The notes under the pieces: model-generated
What the model saw: only the letters and a program-made list of their open reading frames with translations
Told to the model about the DNA's origin: nothing
The model's database searches: none
NCBI GenBank assembly: GCA_003132205.1
Contig: PKWY01000047.1
Span: 42,731-106,730, forward strand
DNA length: 64,000 bases
Source of the DNA: Acidimicrobiaceae bacterium
GTDB lineage: Bacteria > Actinomycetota > Acidimicrobiia > Acidimicrobiales > RAAP-2
Reading direction: 5' to 3'
Shown here: piece by piece, positions 30,814 to 38,810 of the stretch
Layout: each line of letters opens with the position of its first letter
How positions within the stretch are numbered: the stretch's first letter is position 1
Made by a program: the position numbers and the translations under genes

Positions 30814-32156
30814 CCTTTCGAAGCCGCGTCATCGCCGCCACCGTCGCGGCGGCCGCCCTCGCGGTCGTTCTGGCCTGCCTCGCCTCGTTTGTCAGCACGC
30901 GCAGCGCCCTCATGCACTCGGTGGACGAGTCGCTCCTCCAGGCCTCCCACGGACCCATCAACGCCGACGGCGCTGACGATACCCACTACGGTTCCTTCAC
31001 CGAACTGGTCCTCGCGAACGGGCAGACCATTCCCACGTCGGGCGTCCCCATTGACGACACGATTCGCTCGTACGCGAAGGGCAAGTCCGGCCAGGTGCTT
31101 CGCACCGTTGACATCGGCAACCAGTGGTACCGCGAACTCATCGTGCCCCTGCCCGCCAAGTCGCTCGTCAGCTGTTCTTCCGGAATCTGCGAGATCAAGT
31201 CCACGTCCGCCCAGCTCTACGTCGTGAACGTGACGGGCCAGGTCAGCGAACTGAGGAAGCTCGTACGGACCCTGCTGCTCGTCGCGGCGGGGGGACTGCT
31301 GCTGGCGCTCGCGCTCGGCGTGATGCTCGCCCGCGCGGCCCTTCATCCGCTCGAGGAGGTCACGGACGAGATCGAGACGATCACCGAAACCAGTGACATG
31401 CGTCGGCGGCTCGAGGAGGGCGACGCCGACGAACTGGGCCGGCTGCGCCGGGTCTTCAACCGGCTCTTGAGCTCGGTCGAGAGCAGCCAGAACCTCCAAC
31501 GCCAGCTGGTTCTCGACGCGAGCCACGAGCTGCGCACTCCCCTCACGTCGCTGCGCACGAACGCGCAGGTGCTCTCGCGGGCCAACGAACTGGACCCCGA
31601 TGACCTGCGCCAGCTCACCAATGACATGGTGACCCAGGTCGACGAGCTGGCGGCGCTCGTCACCGATCTCGGCGAGCTCGCGCGCGGCGAACGCAGCGAG
31701 GGCCCCATCGTCGACCTGCGGCTCGACGAGTGCGTCGACGAGTGCGTCGACACCGCCAGAACGTACGCGCGGATCAAGGACATCTCGATCGACGCCACCG
31801 TCGAGCCCTCGACGGTGCTGGGCCGGCGCGACCGGCTCATCCGCGCGGTGAGCAACCTGCTCACGAACGCCGTGAAGTTCACCCCGGTGGGCGGCCAGAT
31901 TCACGTCGCCTCCCACGACGGCACCATCACCGTGAGCGACAGCGGGCCGGGCATCAGCGACGAGGACCTGCCCTACGTCTTCAATAGGTTCTGGCGTTCG
32001 GCGTCGTCGCGCTCGCTGCCCGGGTCCGGACTGGGGCTCTCCATCGTGGCCCAGGTGGTCGCGGAGTTCCAGGGCACCGTCTCGGTCGACCGCGACCCCG
32101 TCCTCGGCGGCGCACGTTTCACGGTGACCCTGCCCACTCCCGCATTCGAAGAGTAA
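30810..32156 (+). CDS. Sensor histidine kinase (MprB-like; HAMP, HisKA, HATPase_c)
   Basis: QLVLDASHELRTPLTSLRTNAQVL H-box; AVSNLLTNAVKFTP N-box; DSGPGISDEDLPYVFNRFWR; two TM segments. Confidence 0.93.
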   Translation: MTFRSRVIAATVAAAALAVVLACLASFVSTRSALMHSVDESLLQASHGPINADGADDTHYGSFTELVLANGQTIPTSGVPIDDTIRSYAKGKSGQVLRTVDIGNQWYRELIVPLPAKSLVSCSSGICEIKSTSAQLYVVNVTGQVSELRKLVRTLLLVAAGGLLLALALGVMLARAALHPLEEVTDEIETITETSDMRRRLEEGDADELGRLRRVFNRLLSSVESSQNLQRQLVLDASHELRTPLTSLRTNAQVLSRANELDPDDLRQLTNDMVTQVDELAALVTDLGELARGERSEGPIVDLRLDECVDECVDTARTYARIKDISIDATVEPSTVLGRRDRLIRAVSNLLTNAVKFTPVGGQIHVASHDGTITVSDSGPGISDEDLPYVFNRFWRSASSRSLPGSGLGLSIVAQVVAEFQGTVSVDRDPVLGGARFTVTLPTPAFEE

Positions 32157-32243
32157 TCACGACTCTTCTTGTCGATTTTCTTAGGGAGTAATTGTCGGCT
32201 CTTTAGCCGGGCGTGCCAGACTTTCTCTTGAAAGCGAACCTCC

Positions 32244-32546
32244 ATGAGCCCCTCCATCCGAACCCCCCAGCAACGCGACCGCCGATTCGCGCGAGTACGC
32301 AATCTCACGATGACCATCCTTCTGGGTTCCGGCGTCGCGTCGGCCCTGTTCGTCGGTTACGCCGCGACCACCGCCAAGCCGACGGCCACCACGACCCCCA
32401 GTCCGTCGACGTCAAGCACGACGACCACGACCAGCGGATCGTCGCACAGCACCTCGTCAACGACGTACTCGCCGCCCACGACCGCGCCGGTCACGACCAC
32501 CACCGTTTGCACCACGACCCCGTCGGGCACGACGACTTGCTACTAG
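32244..32546 (+). CDS. Small Thr-rich single-TM protein, C-terminus CTTTPSGTTTCY
   Basis: One TM (MTILLGSGVASALFVGYAATTA) then Ser/Thr-rich tail; 7 bp before apbE start. Confidence 0.7.
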   Translation: MSPSIRTPQQRDRRFARVRNLTMTILLGSGVASALFVGYAATTAKPTATTTPSPSTSSTTTTTSGSSHSTSSTTYSPPTTAPVTTTTVCTTTPSGTTTCY

Positions 32547-32553
32547 GCACCAG

Positions 32554-33456
32554 ATGAACTTCGAGATATGGGGCCTCACCGGTTCACTCAACACCGAGCG
32601 TGAAGACCAGTTGGCCTTCGCCGAGGAGCGACTCTGGCACTGGGTCGACGCCGTCGACGCCGCGTGCAATCGGTTCCGAACCGACTCGGAAATCACCCGC
32701 TTGAATTCGCTCCAAGACGAGGCCGTCGCGGTGAGCGACACCTTCGCGCTCGCGCTCGACGCCGCGCTTCACGCGTCAACAGTCACCGGAGGCCTCTGCG
32801 ATCCCACGGTGCTCGACTCGCTCCTCGCGCTCGGCTACGACCGCGACTACGACGAGCTGGTGACGCAGGTGAACCCCGCCCCGCTCGCGACGAGGCCGTC
32901 GCCGGGCCCGCGCGCGATCACCTTCGACCGCGTCAAGCAGACCGTGGCGCTCGCTCCGGGTTGCCGGCTGGACTTCGGAGCGAGCGCCAAGGCGCTGGTG
33001 GCGGACCTCGTCGCCGCGGACGCCGCCGCGTTCGGAGGGGTCGTCGTCGAGTTGGGCGGCGACGTCGCCGTTCGAGGACGGGGTCCCACGGGACCCTGGG
33101 CGATCGGCGTCTCTGAGTCGCTCACCGTCACCGGGGACGAACCCCGAGTCAGCTTCACCAACGGCGGGATCGCGACCTCGTCGTGCGTCACGCGCAGCTG
33201 GAACGCGGGCGGAACGACCGTGAACCACATCATTGATCCGCGCACCGGCTCGTTCGCCCGCGGTACCTACGCGACCGCGACGGTGAGCGCATCGAGCTGC
33301 GTCGTCGCGAACGCCTTCGCGACCGCCGCCCTCTTGTGGGACGAGGAAGCCGCCTTCCACATCGCCCAGGCCGGCTGGTCCGGCCGGCTGGTGCGCCGCG
33401 ACGGTAAGGTCGACTTCGTAGGTGGCTGGCCCCTGGAAGAAACGTCGAATCCATGA
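32554..33456 (+). CDS. apbE: FAD:protein FMN transferase (ApbE family)
   Basis: CNRFRTDSEITRLN; LDFGASAKALVADLVA; VVELGGDVAVRG; NHIIDPRTGSFARGTYATATVSASSCVVANAFATA. Confidence 0.92.
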   Translation: MNFEIWGLTGSLNTEREDQLAFAEERLWHWVDAVDAACNRFRTDSEITRLNSLQDEAVAVSDTFALALDAALHASTVTGGLCDPTVLDSLLALGYDRDYDELVTQVNPAPLATRPSPGPRAITFDRVKQTVALAPGCRLDFGASAKALVADLVAADAAAFGGVVVELGGDVAVRGRGPTGPWAIGVSESLTVTGDEPRVSFTNGGIATSSCVTRSWNAGGTTVNHIIDPRTGSFARGTYATATVSASSCVVANAFATAALLWDEEAAFHIAQAGWSGRLVRRDGKVDFVGGWPLEETSNP

Positions 33457-34136
33457 TCGCTCTCACGACGCCGTACCTCTGGTACACGACGCGCGCGACC
33501 GGCATGGTCGCTCTCATCCTCTTCACCCTCGTGGCCTCGCTCGGCACGTTGGTCGCCAACCGGATCGGCGGCACCATCGTCGGTCGCTTCGAGATCAACG
33601 AGCTCCACCGCTCGCTCTCGATGGTGGCGGTGACCTTCCTCGTGATCCACATACTCACGACCGTGCTGGACAGCTACGTGGCCACCGGATGGATATCGGC
33701 CTTTGTGCCCATGACGTCGGCCTACAAGCGACTGGCGGTGGGCATCGGCGCGGTCGCCTTCGACCTGATCCTGGCGGTATGGATCTCGAGCCTGCTCAAG
33801 CTGCGCATCGCGAACACGACGTGGCGCTTCATCCACTGGTTCAGCTGGATGGGATTCGCGACTGCGCTGGTGCACGGCTACATGACCGGCACCGACAGCC
33901 GCTCCGGCTTTGGCCTCGTCGTGGTCGCCTCGTGCGCCGCGGTCGTCGCCTGCGCCGCATTGTGGCGTTTCTTCGGCCGACCGACCCGGGCGGCGGGGAG
34001 AACCGCTCTTTCGCCACTCGCGACGACCAAAGCCGCGACGCGCGCGACTCCGGTGCCGCCTCGGGCGACCCCTCCCGCACCGCGGCCGTTCCCGACCAGC
34101 CCCGCGCGGACCACGAAACAACGAGGCCCGCGGTGA
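33453..34136 (+). CDS. Ferric-reductase-like b-heme transmembrane protein
   Basis: LWYTTRATGMVALILFT; multiple TM helices with His (ELHRSL, VIHILT, FIHWFSWMGFATALVHGY). Confidence 0.8.
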   Translation: MIALTTPYLWYTTRATGMVALILFTLVASLGTLVANRIGGTIVGRFEINELHRSLSMVAVTFLVIHILTTVLDSYVATGWISAFVPMTSAYKRLAVGIGAVAFDLILAVWISSLLKLRIANTTWRFIHWFSWMGFATALVHGYMTGTDSRSGFGLVVVASCAAVVACAALWRFFGRPTRAAGRTALSPLATTKAATRATPVPPRATPPAPRPFPTSPARTTKQRGPR

Positions 34137-35410
34137 TTCCTCCAAACTCTCTCCCCCGTCTGATGCACGCAGCATCCGACCGTCCACTCACCTTGGCCCA
34201 GCACGAGGCGGCGTTCGCGTCGTCGACGTCGAGGACCTCCCTGCTGGACGAGCTCGAGGCGTCCGGTCTCACGGGACGCGGTGGCGCGGGATTCCCGACC
34301 GCGCAAAAGGCCCGTCTCATTCGCGAACAGCGCGGGCACAACAAGTTCATGGTCGTAAACGCCATGGAGGGCGAGCCCGCCTCCCACAAGGACCAGACGC
34401 TGCTGAGCGCGAACCCCCACCTGGTGCTCGACGGCGCGGAGTATCTCGCTTCCATGATCGGCGCCAACAACATCGCCGTCTGCGTCGCACGCGACAACCC
34501 CTCGGTGGTCAATCACGTCGGGCGGGCGATCCACGAGCGCACGAGGCGAAGCCTGCGCGGTCCGAAGCTCGAACTGCACACTCCCCCGTGGCGCTACGTC
34601 GCCGGGGAGGAGTCCGCGCTCGTGCACTGGCTGGACGACAACGAGTCGCTGCCCCAGTACCGACCCAACCGCCCCCACATCTTGAAGATCGGCCACGGCC
34701 CCGCACTCGTCGACAACGCCGAGACGTGCGCCAACGTTGGCCTCATCGGACGCTACGGCGCCCAGTGGTACCGCAGCCTCGGCACCGCCGCGACCCCGGG
34801 CAGCACCCTGGTGTCGGTGACGGGCGCGGTGGACCATCCGACGGTCGTCGAGGTCGAACTCGGGACACCGCTTCGCACGATCCTGGCGACAGCCGGTGCG
34901 GACCCTGACCCCCAGGCGGTGCTGCTCGGGGGCTACGGAGGCAGTTGGCTCGACGGGTCGCACCTCGACGTCGCCTACGACAACGAGTCGTTGAAGCCCC
35001 TCGGGGTCTCGACGGGCGCCGGGGTGATCGTGGTGCTGCCCAAGAGCGCGTGCGGAATCGTCGAGACCCAGCGGATCGTTCACTGGATGGCGAACGAGAG
35101 CGCGCGCCAGTGCGGCCCGTGCGCCTTCGGGCTGCCCGCGCTCGCCGAGGACCTCTCGCACATCGCGCACCAGTCACGCGACCCGAGGGGCGCCCACGTC
35201 CGCCTGGTCGAGCGCTGCGCGGTGATCGAGGGCCGCGGGGCGTGCCGCCACCCCGACGGCGTCATACGCTTCGTGCGCTCGGCGCTCGACGTCTTCGCCA
35301 ACGACTTCTCGAACCACGTTCGCGGGTCGTTCTGCAATGGAACGCGCGCGACGAGGCACTTCGCGACCGTTCCGTCGCTCGAGCGAGAGGAGGAGCTCGT
35401 ATGGGAGTAA
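34133..35410 (+). CDS. NuoF-like flavoprotein (51-kDa FMN/NADH domain, SLBB, FeS C-terminus)
   Basis: LEASGLTGRGGAGFPTAQKARLIR; VVNAMEGEPASHKDQTLL; YVAGEESALVHWLD; GGYGGSWL; RQCGPCAFG; CAVIEGRGACRHPDG; GTG start overlaps upstream stop. Confidence 0.88.
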   Translation: MIPPNSLPRLMHAASDRPLTLAQHEAAFASSTSRTSLLDELEASGLTGRGGAGFPTAQKARLIREQRGHNKFMVVNAMEGEPASHKDQTLLSANPHLVLDGAEYLASMIGANNIAVCVARDNPSVVNHVGRAIHERTRRSLRGPKLELHTPPWRYVAGEESALVHWLDDNESLPQYRPNRPHILKIGHGPALVDNAETCANVGLIGRYGAQWYRSLGTAATPGSTLVSVTGAVDHPTVVEVELGTPLRTILATAGADPDPQAVLLGGYGGSWLDGSHLDVAYDNESLKPLGVSTGAGVIVVLPKSACGIVETQRIVHWMANESARQCGPCAFGLPALAEDLSHIAHQSRDPRGAHVRLVERCAVIEGRGACRHPDGVIRFVRSALDVFANDFSNHVRGSFCNGTRATRHFATVPSLEREEELVWE

Positions 35411-35649
35411 GACGCCGTTCCGGATCATTCGTGCTGCGGGTGAACCCGATCCTCTGCGACGGGTTCGGGCACTGCGCCGAACTCGCGCCCGAACTCGTGC
35501 AGACTGACGAGTGGGGCTATCCCATCCTGAGGAGCGAGCCGGTGCCCCTCACCGACGCGGGCGTCTTCGAATCAGCGCGCTACGCCGAGCGTGGATGTCC
35601 GCGCCAGGCGCTGCACATCCACCGGATCAGCGAGAAGAAGCCTCAATAA
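35401..35649 (+). CDS. Small single-cluster ferredoxin
   Basis: LRVNPILCDGFGHCAELAPELVQTDEWGYPIL...YAERGCPRQALHI; ATG inside the end of the NuoF-like gene. Confidence 0.85.
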   Translation: MGVRRRSGSFVLRVNPILCDGFGHCAELAPELVQTDEWGYPILRSEPVPLTDAGVFESARYAERGCPRQALHIHRISEKKPQ

Positions 35650-35833
35650 GCTCCATCTGGTTCGCGACGGTGTCCTCGTTGGCGCGGATCGTGACGACGG
35701 CGACGCGAAGGCGCGAGAAGCCCTGAATCCCTGATGCCGGCAGCGTCGCAGGACCCTTCTGATTCGGCGCGATTCGCCACCGGAACGAGAACGAGTTGAC
35801 GGCCGTCCGCGATGCCGCTTTTCTTGGGACCAC
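35627..35833 (-). CDS. Hypothetical short protein (uncertain)
   Basis: 68-aa ORF filling most of the ferredoxin-bS22 gap on the opposite strand; no recognised domain. Confidence 0.25.
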   Translation of the reverse strand: MVPRKAASRTAVNSFSFRWRIAPNQKGPATLPASGIQGFSRLRVAVVTIRANEDTVANQMELIEASSR

Positions 35834-35860
35834 TCAAAACCTAGTAGTGTCATACGAGCC

Positions 35861-35962
35861 ATGGGATCATTAATTAAGAAGCGCCGTAAGCGCATGCGCA
35901 AGAAGAAGCACAAGAAGATGCTGAAGCGAACTCGCTTCCAGCGTCGCGCCGCCGGTAAATAG
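35861..35962 (+). CDS. Ribosomal protein bS22 (AURKAIP1/COX24-domain micro-protein)
   Basis: Micro-ORF read by eye: MGSLIKKRRKRMRKKKHKKMLKRTRFQRRAAGK*, closely matching the mycobacterial bS22 pattern MGSVIKKRRKRMxKKKHxK. Confidence 0.92.
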   Translation: MGSLIKKRRKRMRKKKHKKMLKRTRFQRRAAGK

Positions 35963-35975
35963 CTCTCCTGCGCGC

Positions 35976-36725
35976 CTATCGCGGCGTGGTAGTTGTCTGG
36001 CGAAACCGCACAGTGCCCTCGGGACCAGCCACGTCCCACTGAACGGCGCCGGAATCAAGCCTCCCCTCGAGGAACATCGCCGAGCCCGATCCGCAGAGCT
36101 CCACTCCGCGTGCGTACTCGCCGCGCAGCCACTCCAGCGTGCGCGCCAGGCGCGGCTCGACAACGCAGGCGGCCATTTCGAGATGGTTTCTTCCCGTCGG
36201 GCGCGCTCCGTTCGCCACCAACTCGTCGTACGCCTCGTAGCAGCGTCGGGTACCCACCGAGAAGCTGGGCATCATCAGAGTGACGTCGCGCTTCTCGAAG
36301 GAGAGCGGCGTCAGCTTCTCTCCGACCCCCTCGACGAGCGCCCGCCCGCCCAGCTGACAGAACGGCACGTCGCCGCCGAGCGTCAGGGCCTCTTCGACGC
36401 TGACTCCCCCGGCCCAGCGAAGCACCGCGCCCGCGTCGGCGCTGCCCCCGCCGAGCCCGCCGCCGGGCGGGATCACCTTCTCGATGGTCACCCCCGCTCG
36501 TCGCCCGACCAGGCGCAGCGCGCGCGCGACGAGGTTCGTCTCGTCGAGCGGAACGTCGGGGTTCTCTTCGCTGAGCCGCAGGTAGTCGCCGTCGGGCTCG
36601 AGCGTCAGCCGGTCAGCGAAATCGAGCGTCACCATCTCGCTTCGCAGCTCGTGGTACCCGTTGGCGCGAACGCCCGTGATTTCGAGGAACCACGTCAGCT
36701 TCGCGGGGGCCACCAGCCCGATCAT
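35976..36725 (-). CDS. ispE: 4-diphosphocytidyl-2-C-methyl-D-erythritol kinase
   Basis: APAKLTWFLEITGVRANGYHELRSEMVTLDFAD; IPPGGGLGGGSADAGAVLRW; downstream of ksgA. Confidence 0.92.
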   Translation of the reverse strand: MIGLVAPAKLTWFLEITGVRANGYHELRSEMVTLDFADRLTLEPDGDYLRLSEENPDVPLDETNLVARALRLVGRRAGVTIEKVIPPGGGLGGGSADAGAVLRWAGGVSVEEALTLGGDVPFCQLGGRALVEGVGEKLTPLSFEKRDVTLMMPSFSVGTRRCYEAYDELVANGARPTGRNHLEMAACVVEPRLARTLEWLRGEYARGVELCGSGSAMFLEGRLDSGAVQWDVAGPEGTVRFRQTTTTPR

Positions 36726-37537
36726 CGCGACGAGGCCAATCGCGCGAACTCCTCCAGGGTCAACTCTTCGGGCCGACGCGTCTCGGCGACGTCGGCGCGT
36801 TCGAACACTCCCTCGGTGACCCAGCCCGCGAGCGAGCGCCGGAGCATCTTTCGACGCTGGGCGAACGAGGTCCGTATCACTTCGAAGAGCGCGGACTCGC
36901 TCACCAGCTCCGGGTCGACGCGCAGCGCCTCCCTTCGAACGATCGACACCAGCGCCGAGTCCACGTTGGGCTTGGGGACAAAGACGTTGGGTCCCACTTT
37001 TCCCACCACGCGCGCGTCGGCGAAGTACTGGACCCTGAGCGACGCCGCTCCGTAGGCCTCGTCGCCGGCCTGGGCGGCGAAGCGCTCGCCCACCTCCTTT
37101 TGCACCATCACGAGCATCCGCGTGATCAGGGGCTCTGCTTCGAGCAGATGCAGAACGAGTGGCGTCGCCACGTTGTAGGGCAGGTTCGCCACGACGATCG
37201 CCTCGCGGCCTCCGAGGATCTCGTCGTAGTTCGCGTTGAGGGCGTTGGCGTGGTGAACACGCACCCCGTGGGGGGCGACCACCGACGTGAGCGGCCCGAG
37301 CAGGTACTTGTCAATCTCCATGGCGTGCACCTCGGCCCCGGTCTCCACCAGCGCCAGGGTGAGCGAGCCGAGCCCCGCGCCGATTTCGAGCACCAGATCG
37401 CCCGGTCCGACGTCGGCGAGGCGCGCAATACGTCGAACGGTGTTGGGATCGACGACGAAGTTCTGACCGAGGGCTCGCGATGGTTTGAGTCCGTGCTCCT
37501 GCATGAGAGCGACGAGTTCGGTGCGGGTATGGGTCAC
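36722..37537 (-). CDS. rsmA: 16S rRNA dimethyladenosine transferase RsmA/KsgA
   Basis: LKPSRALGQNFVVDPNTVRRI...VLEIGAGLGSLTLAL...VVANLPYNVATPLV; GTG start overlaps upstream stop. Confidence 0.95.
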   Translation of the reverse strand: MTHTRTELVALMQEHGLKPSRALGQNFVVDPNTVRRIARLADVGPGDLVLEIGAGLGSLTLALVETGAEVHAMEIDKYLLGPLTSVVAPHGVRVHHANALNANYDEILGGREAIVVANLPYNVATPLVLHLLEAEPLITRMLVMVQKEVGERFAAQAGDEAYGAASLRVQYFADARVVGKVGPNVFVPKPNVDSALVSIVRREALRVDPELVSESALFEVIRTSFAQRRKMLRRSLAGWVTEGVFERADVAETRRPEELTLEEFARLASSR

Positions 37538-38721
37538 CAAGTGACCTTGACGCGAATGACACCCTTGGCGAGCGGCGCCAGCCTGGCGAACTCCGTCTCG
37601 GAGAGGTCGACGACGCGATCTCCGCGGGCAGCCTCCTTGTCGGTCACCGTGCAGACGATCGCCCGGCCGGTCGCCAGATCGCGTACCGTGATGCGCGTGC
37701 CGTAGGGAAGGAACCACGTGGCGCAGTGGCCCGGGATGTACGAGTACCAGGTTGCGGCGCCGATGCGGTAGTCGTTGATCTTCGAGGGCTTGCGGGTCGT
37801 CGTCGTCACCGGCACCGTCGTCGTGGTCGTGGGGCTGGTGGAGGTCGTCGTCTCACCCGGGTACGTCGTCGTGGTCGTCGCCGCCACCGTCGTCGTGGTT
37901 GTCGCCGCCACCGTCGTCGTGGTCGTAGGTCTGGTGGACGACAAGGACTTGGGCGGCGACCTCTTCACGCTCAGCGTCACGACGGCGTGCCACGCAACGA
38001 TCGTGCCCGCAGCCGGTGACTGGCGTGCCGCGCTGGTCCAGGAGTTGTTGGACGCCCCCGCGCCTACGGCTCGAAGCACCAACTGGCTCGAATGCATGAC
38101 GGCGATGGCCCGGGCTCTGCTCATGCCCACCACGTTCGGCACCCGGCGCCTGGGGTGAGGAGCACGCATGGTCGTCGTGATGGTCACGGTCGCGTGCCAG
38201 GCGACCACGGTGCCCGGAGCCGGCGACTGGCGCGCTACCGCTACCCACTTCGCGTCGGCGCTACCGGGCCCTCGGGTCTTGAAGAAGAGCTGGGCGGACT
38301 TCATGGCGGCGTAGACCCTGGCCTTCGTGAGCCCGACCACGCGCGGTACGCGCCGAGAGGCGTGCACCGCGCTCATCGAGGTCGTGAGGGTCACCGTCGA
38401 ACGCCACGGGACGAGGGTGCCCGCCCCCGGGAGTTCGTGGGTCACCGACACCCACTTCCCGTCGGCGCTGCCGGGCCCTCGGGTCTTGAAGAAGAGCTGC
38501 GCGGCCTTCATGGCGGCGTAGGCCTGGGTCCTCGTGAGGCCGACGACGTTGGGCATGTGCACCGGGGCGTGGTTCGACGAAGCGCCCGCGTCAGGCGTAG
38601 TGAATACCAGTGAACTCATCAACAGGATGACCACGGTAAAAAGTGACAACGGTCGACAAAGCGCCCGCCGAGTCAGTGTCCTCAGTTCTCCACCCTCCGT
38701 CTGGACAACGAGTTGTTCCAA
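37534..38721 (-). CDS. Secreted protein with three PASTA domains, Thr-rich linker and C-terminal RlpA-like double-psi beta-barrel
   Basis: Signal peptide; three repeats VPxVVGLTxxxAxxAMxxAQLFFKTRGPGSADxKWVxVxxxxPxxGTxVxWxxTVTxxTxM; (TTTTTVAA)n linker; GAATWYSYIPGHCATWFLPYGTRITVRDLATGRAIVCTVTDKEAARGDRVVDLSETEFARLA. Confidence 0.85.
   Translation of the reverse strand: MEQLVVQTEGGELRTLTRRALCRPLSLFTVVILLMSSLVFTTPDAGASSNHAPVHMPNVVGLTRTQAYAAMKAAQLFFKTRGPGSADGKWVSVTHELPGAGTLVPWRSTVTLTTSMSAVHASRRVPRVVGLTKARVYAAMKSAQLFFKTRGPGSADAKWVAVARQSPAPGTVVAWHATVTITTTMRAPHPRRRVPNVVGMSRARAIAVMHSSQLVLRAVGAGASNNSWTSAARQSPAAGTIVAWHAVVTLSVKRSPPKSLSSTRPTTTTTVAATTTTTVAATTTTTYPGETTTSTSPTTTTTVPVTTTTRKPSKINDYRIGAATWYSYIPGHCATWFLPYGTRITVRDLATGRAIVCTVTDKEAARGDRVVDLSETEFARLAPLAKGVIRVKVTW
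37865..37930. repeat. In-frame 24-bp tandem repeat (about 2.7 copies) coding the Thr-rich linker
   Basis: gtcgtcgtggtcgtcgccgccacc / gtcgtcgtggttgtcgccgccacc / gtcgtcgtggtcgtaggt. Confidence 0.85.
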
Positions 38722-38810
38722 ACTTCCCGCCCTACAACGCTAGGCAAGGGAGGCCCCAAAGGCAATTCGGAGAAAGTAATTACTTAATTAACCTCGTCAA
38801 AGGGTATTTA

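Noticed and set aside
33422-34132. N-terminal 237 aa of the 662-aa NuoF-like ORF as a real extension
   Set aside because: Overlaps the ferric-reductase-like gene in another frame and has no homology-like pattern; GTG at 34133 is the likely start
37800-37940. CRISPR-like short repeats
   Set aside because: Direct in-frame coding repeats without spacers; part of the Thr-rich linker
38640-38810. c-di-AMP (ydaO-type) riboswitch upstream of the PASTA-DPBB gene, expected by analogy with some rpf genes
   Set aside because: The conserved ydaO motifs could not be found in the minus-strand sequence and the gap to tatD is only about 90 nt
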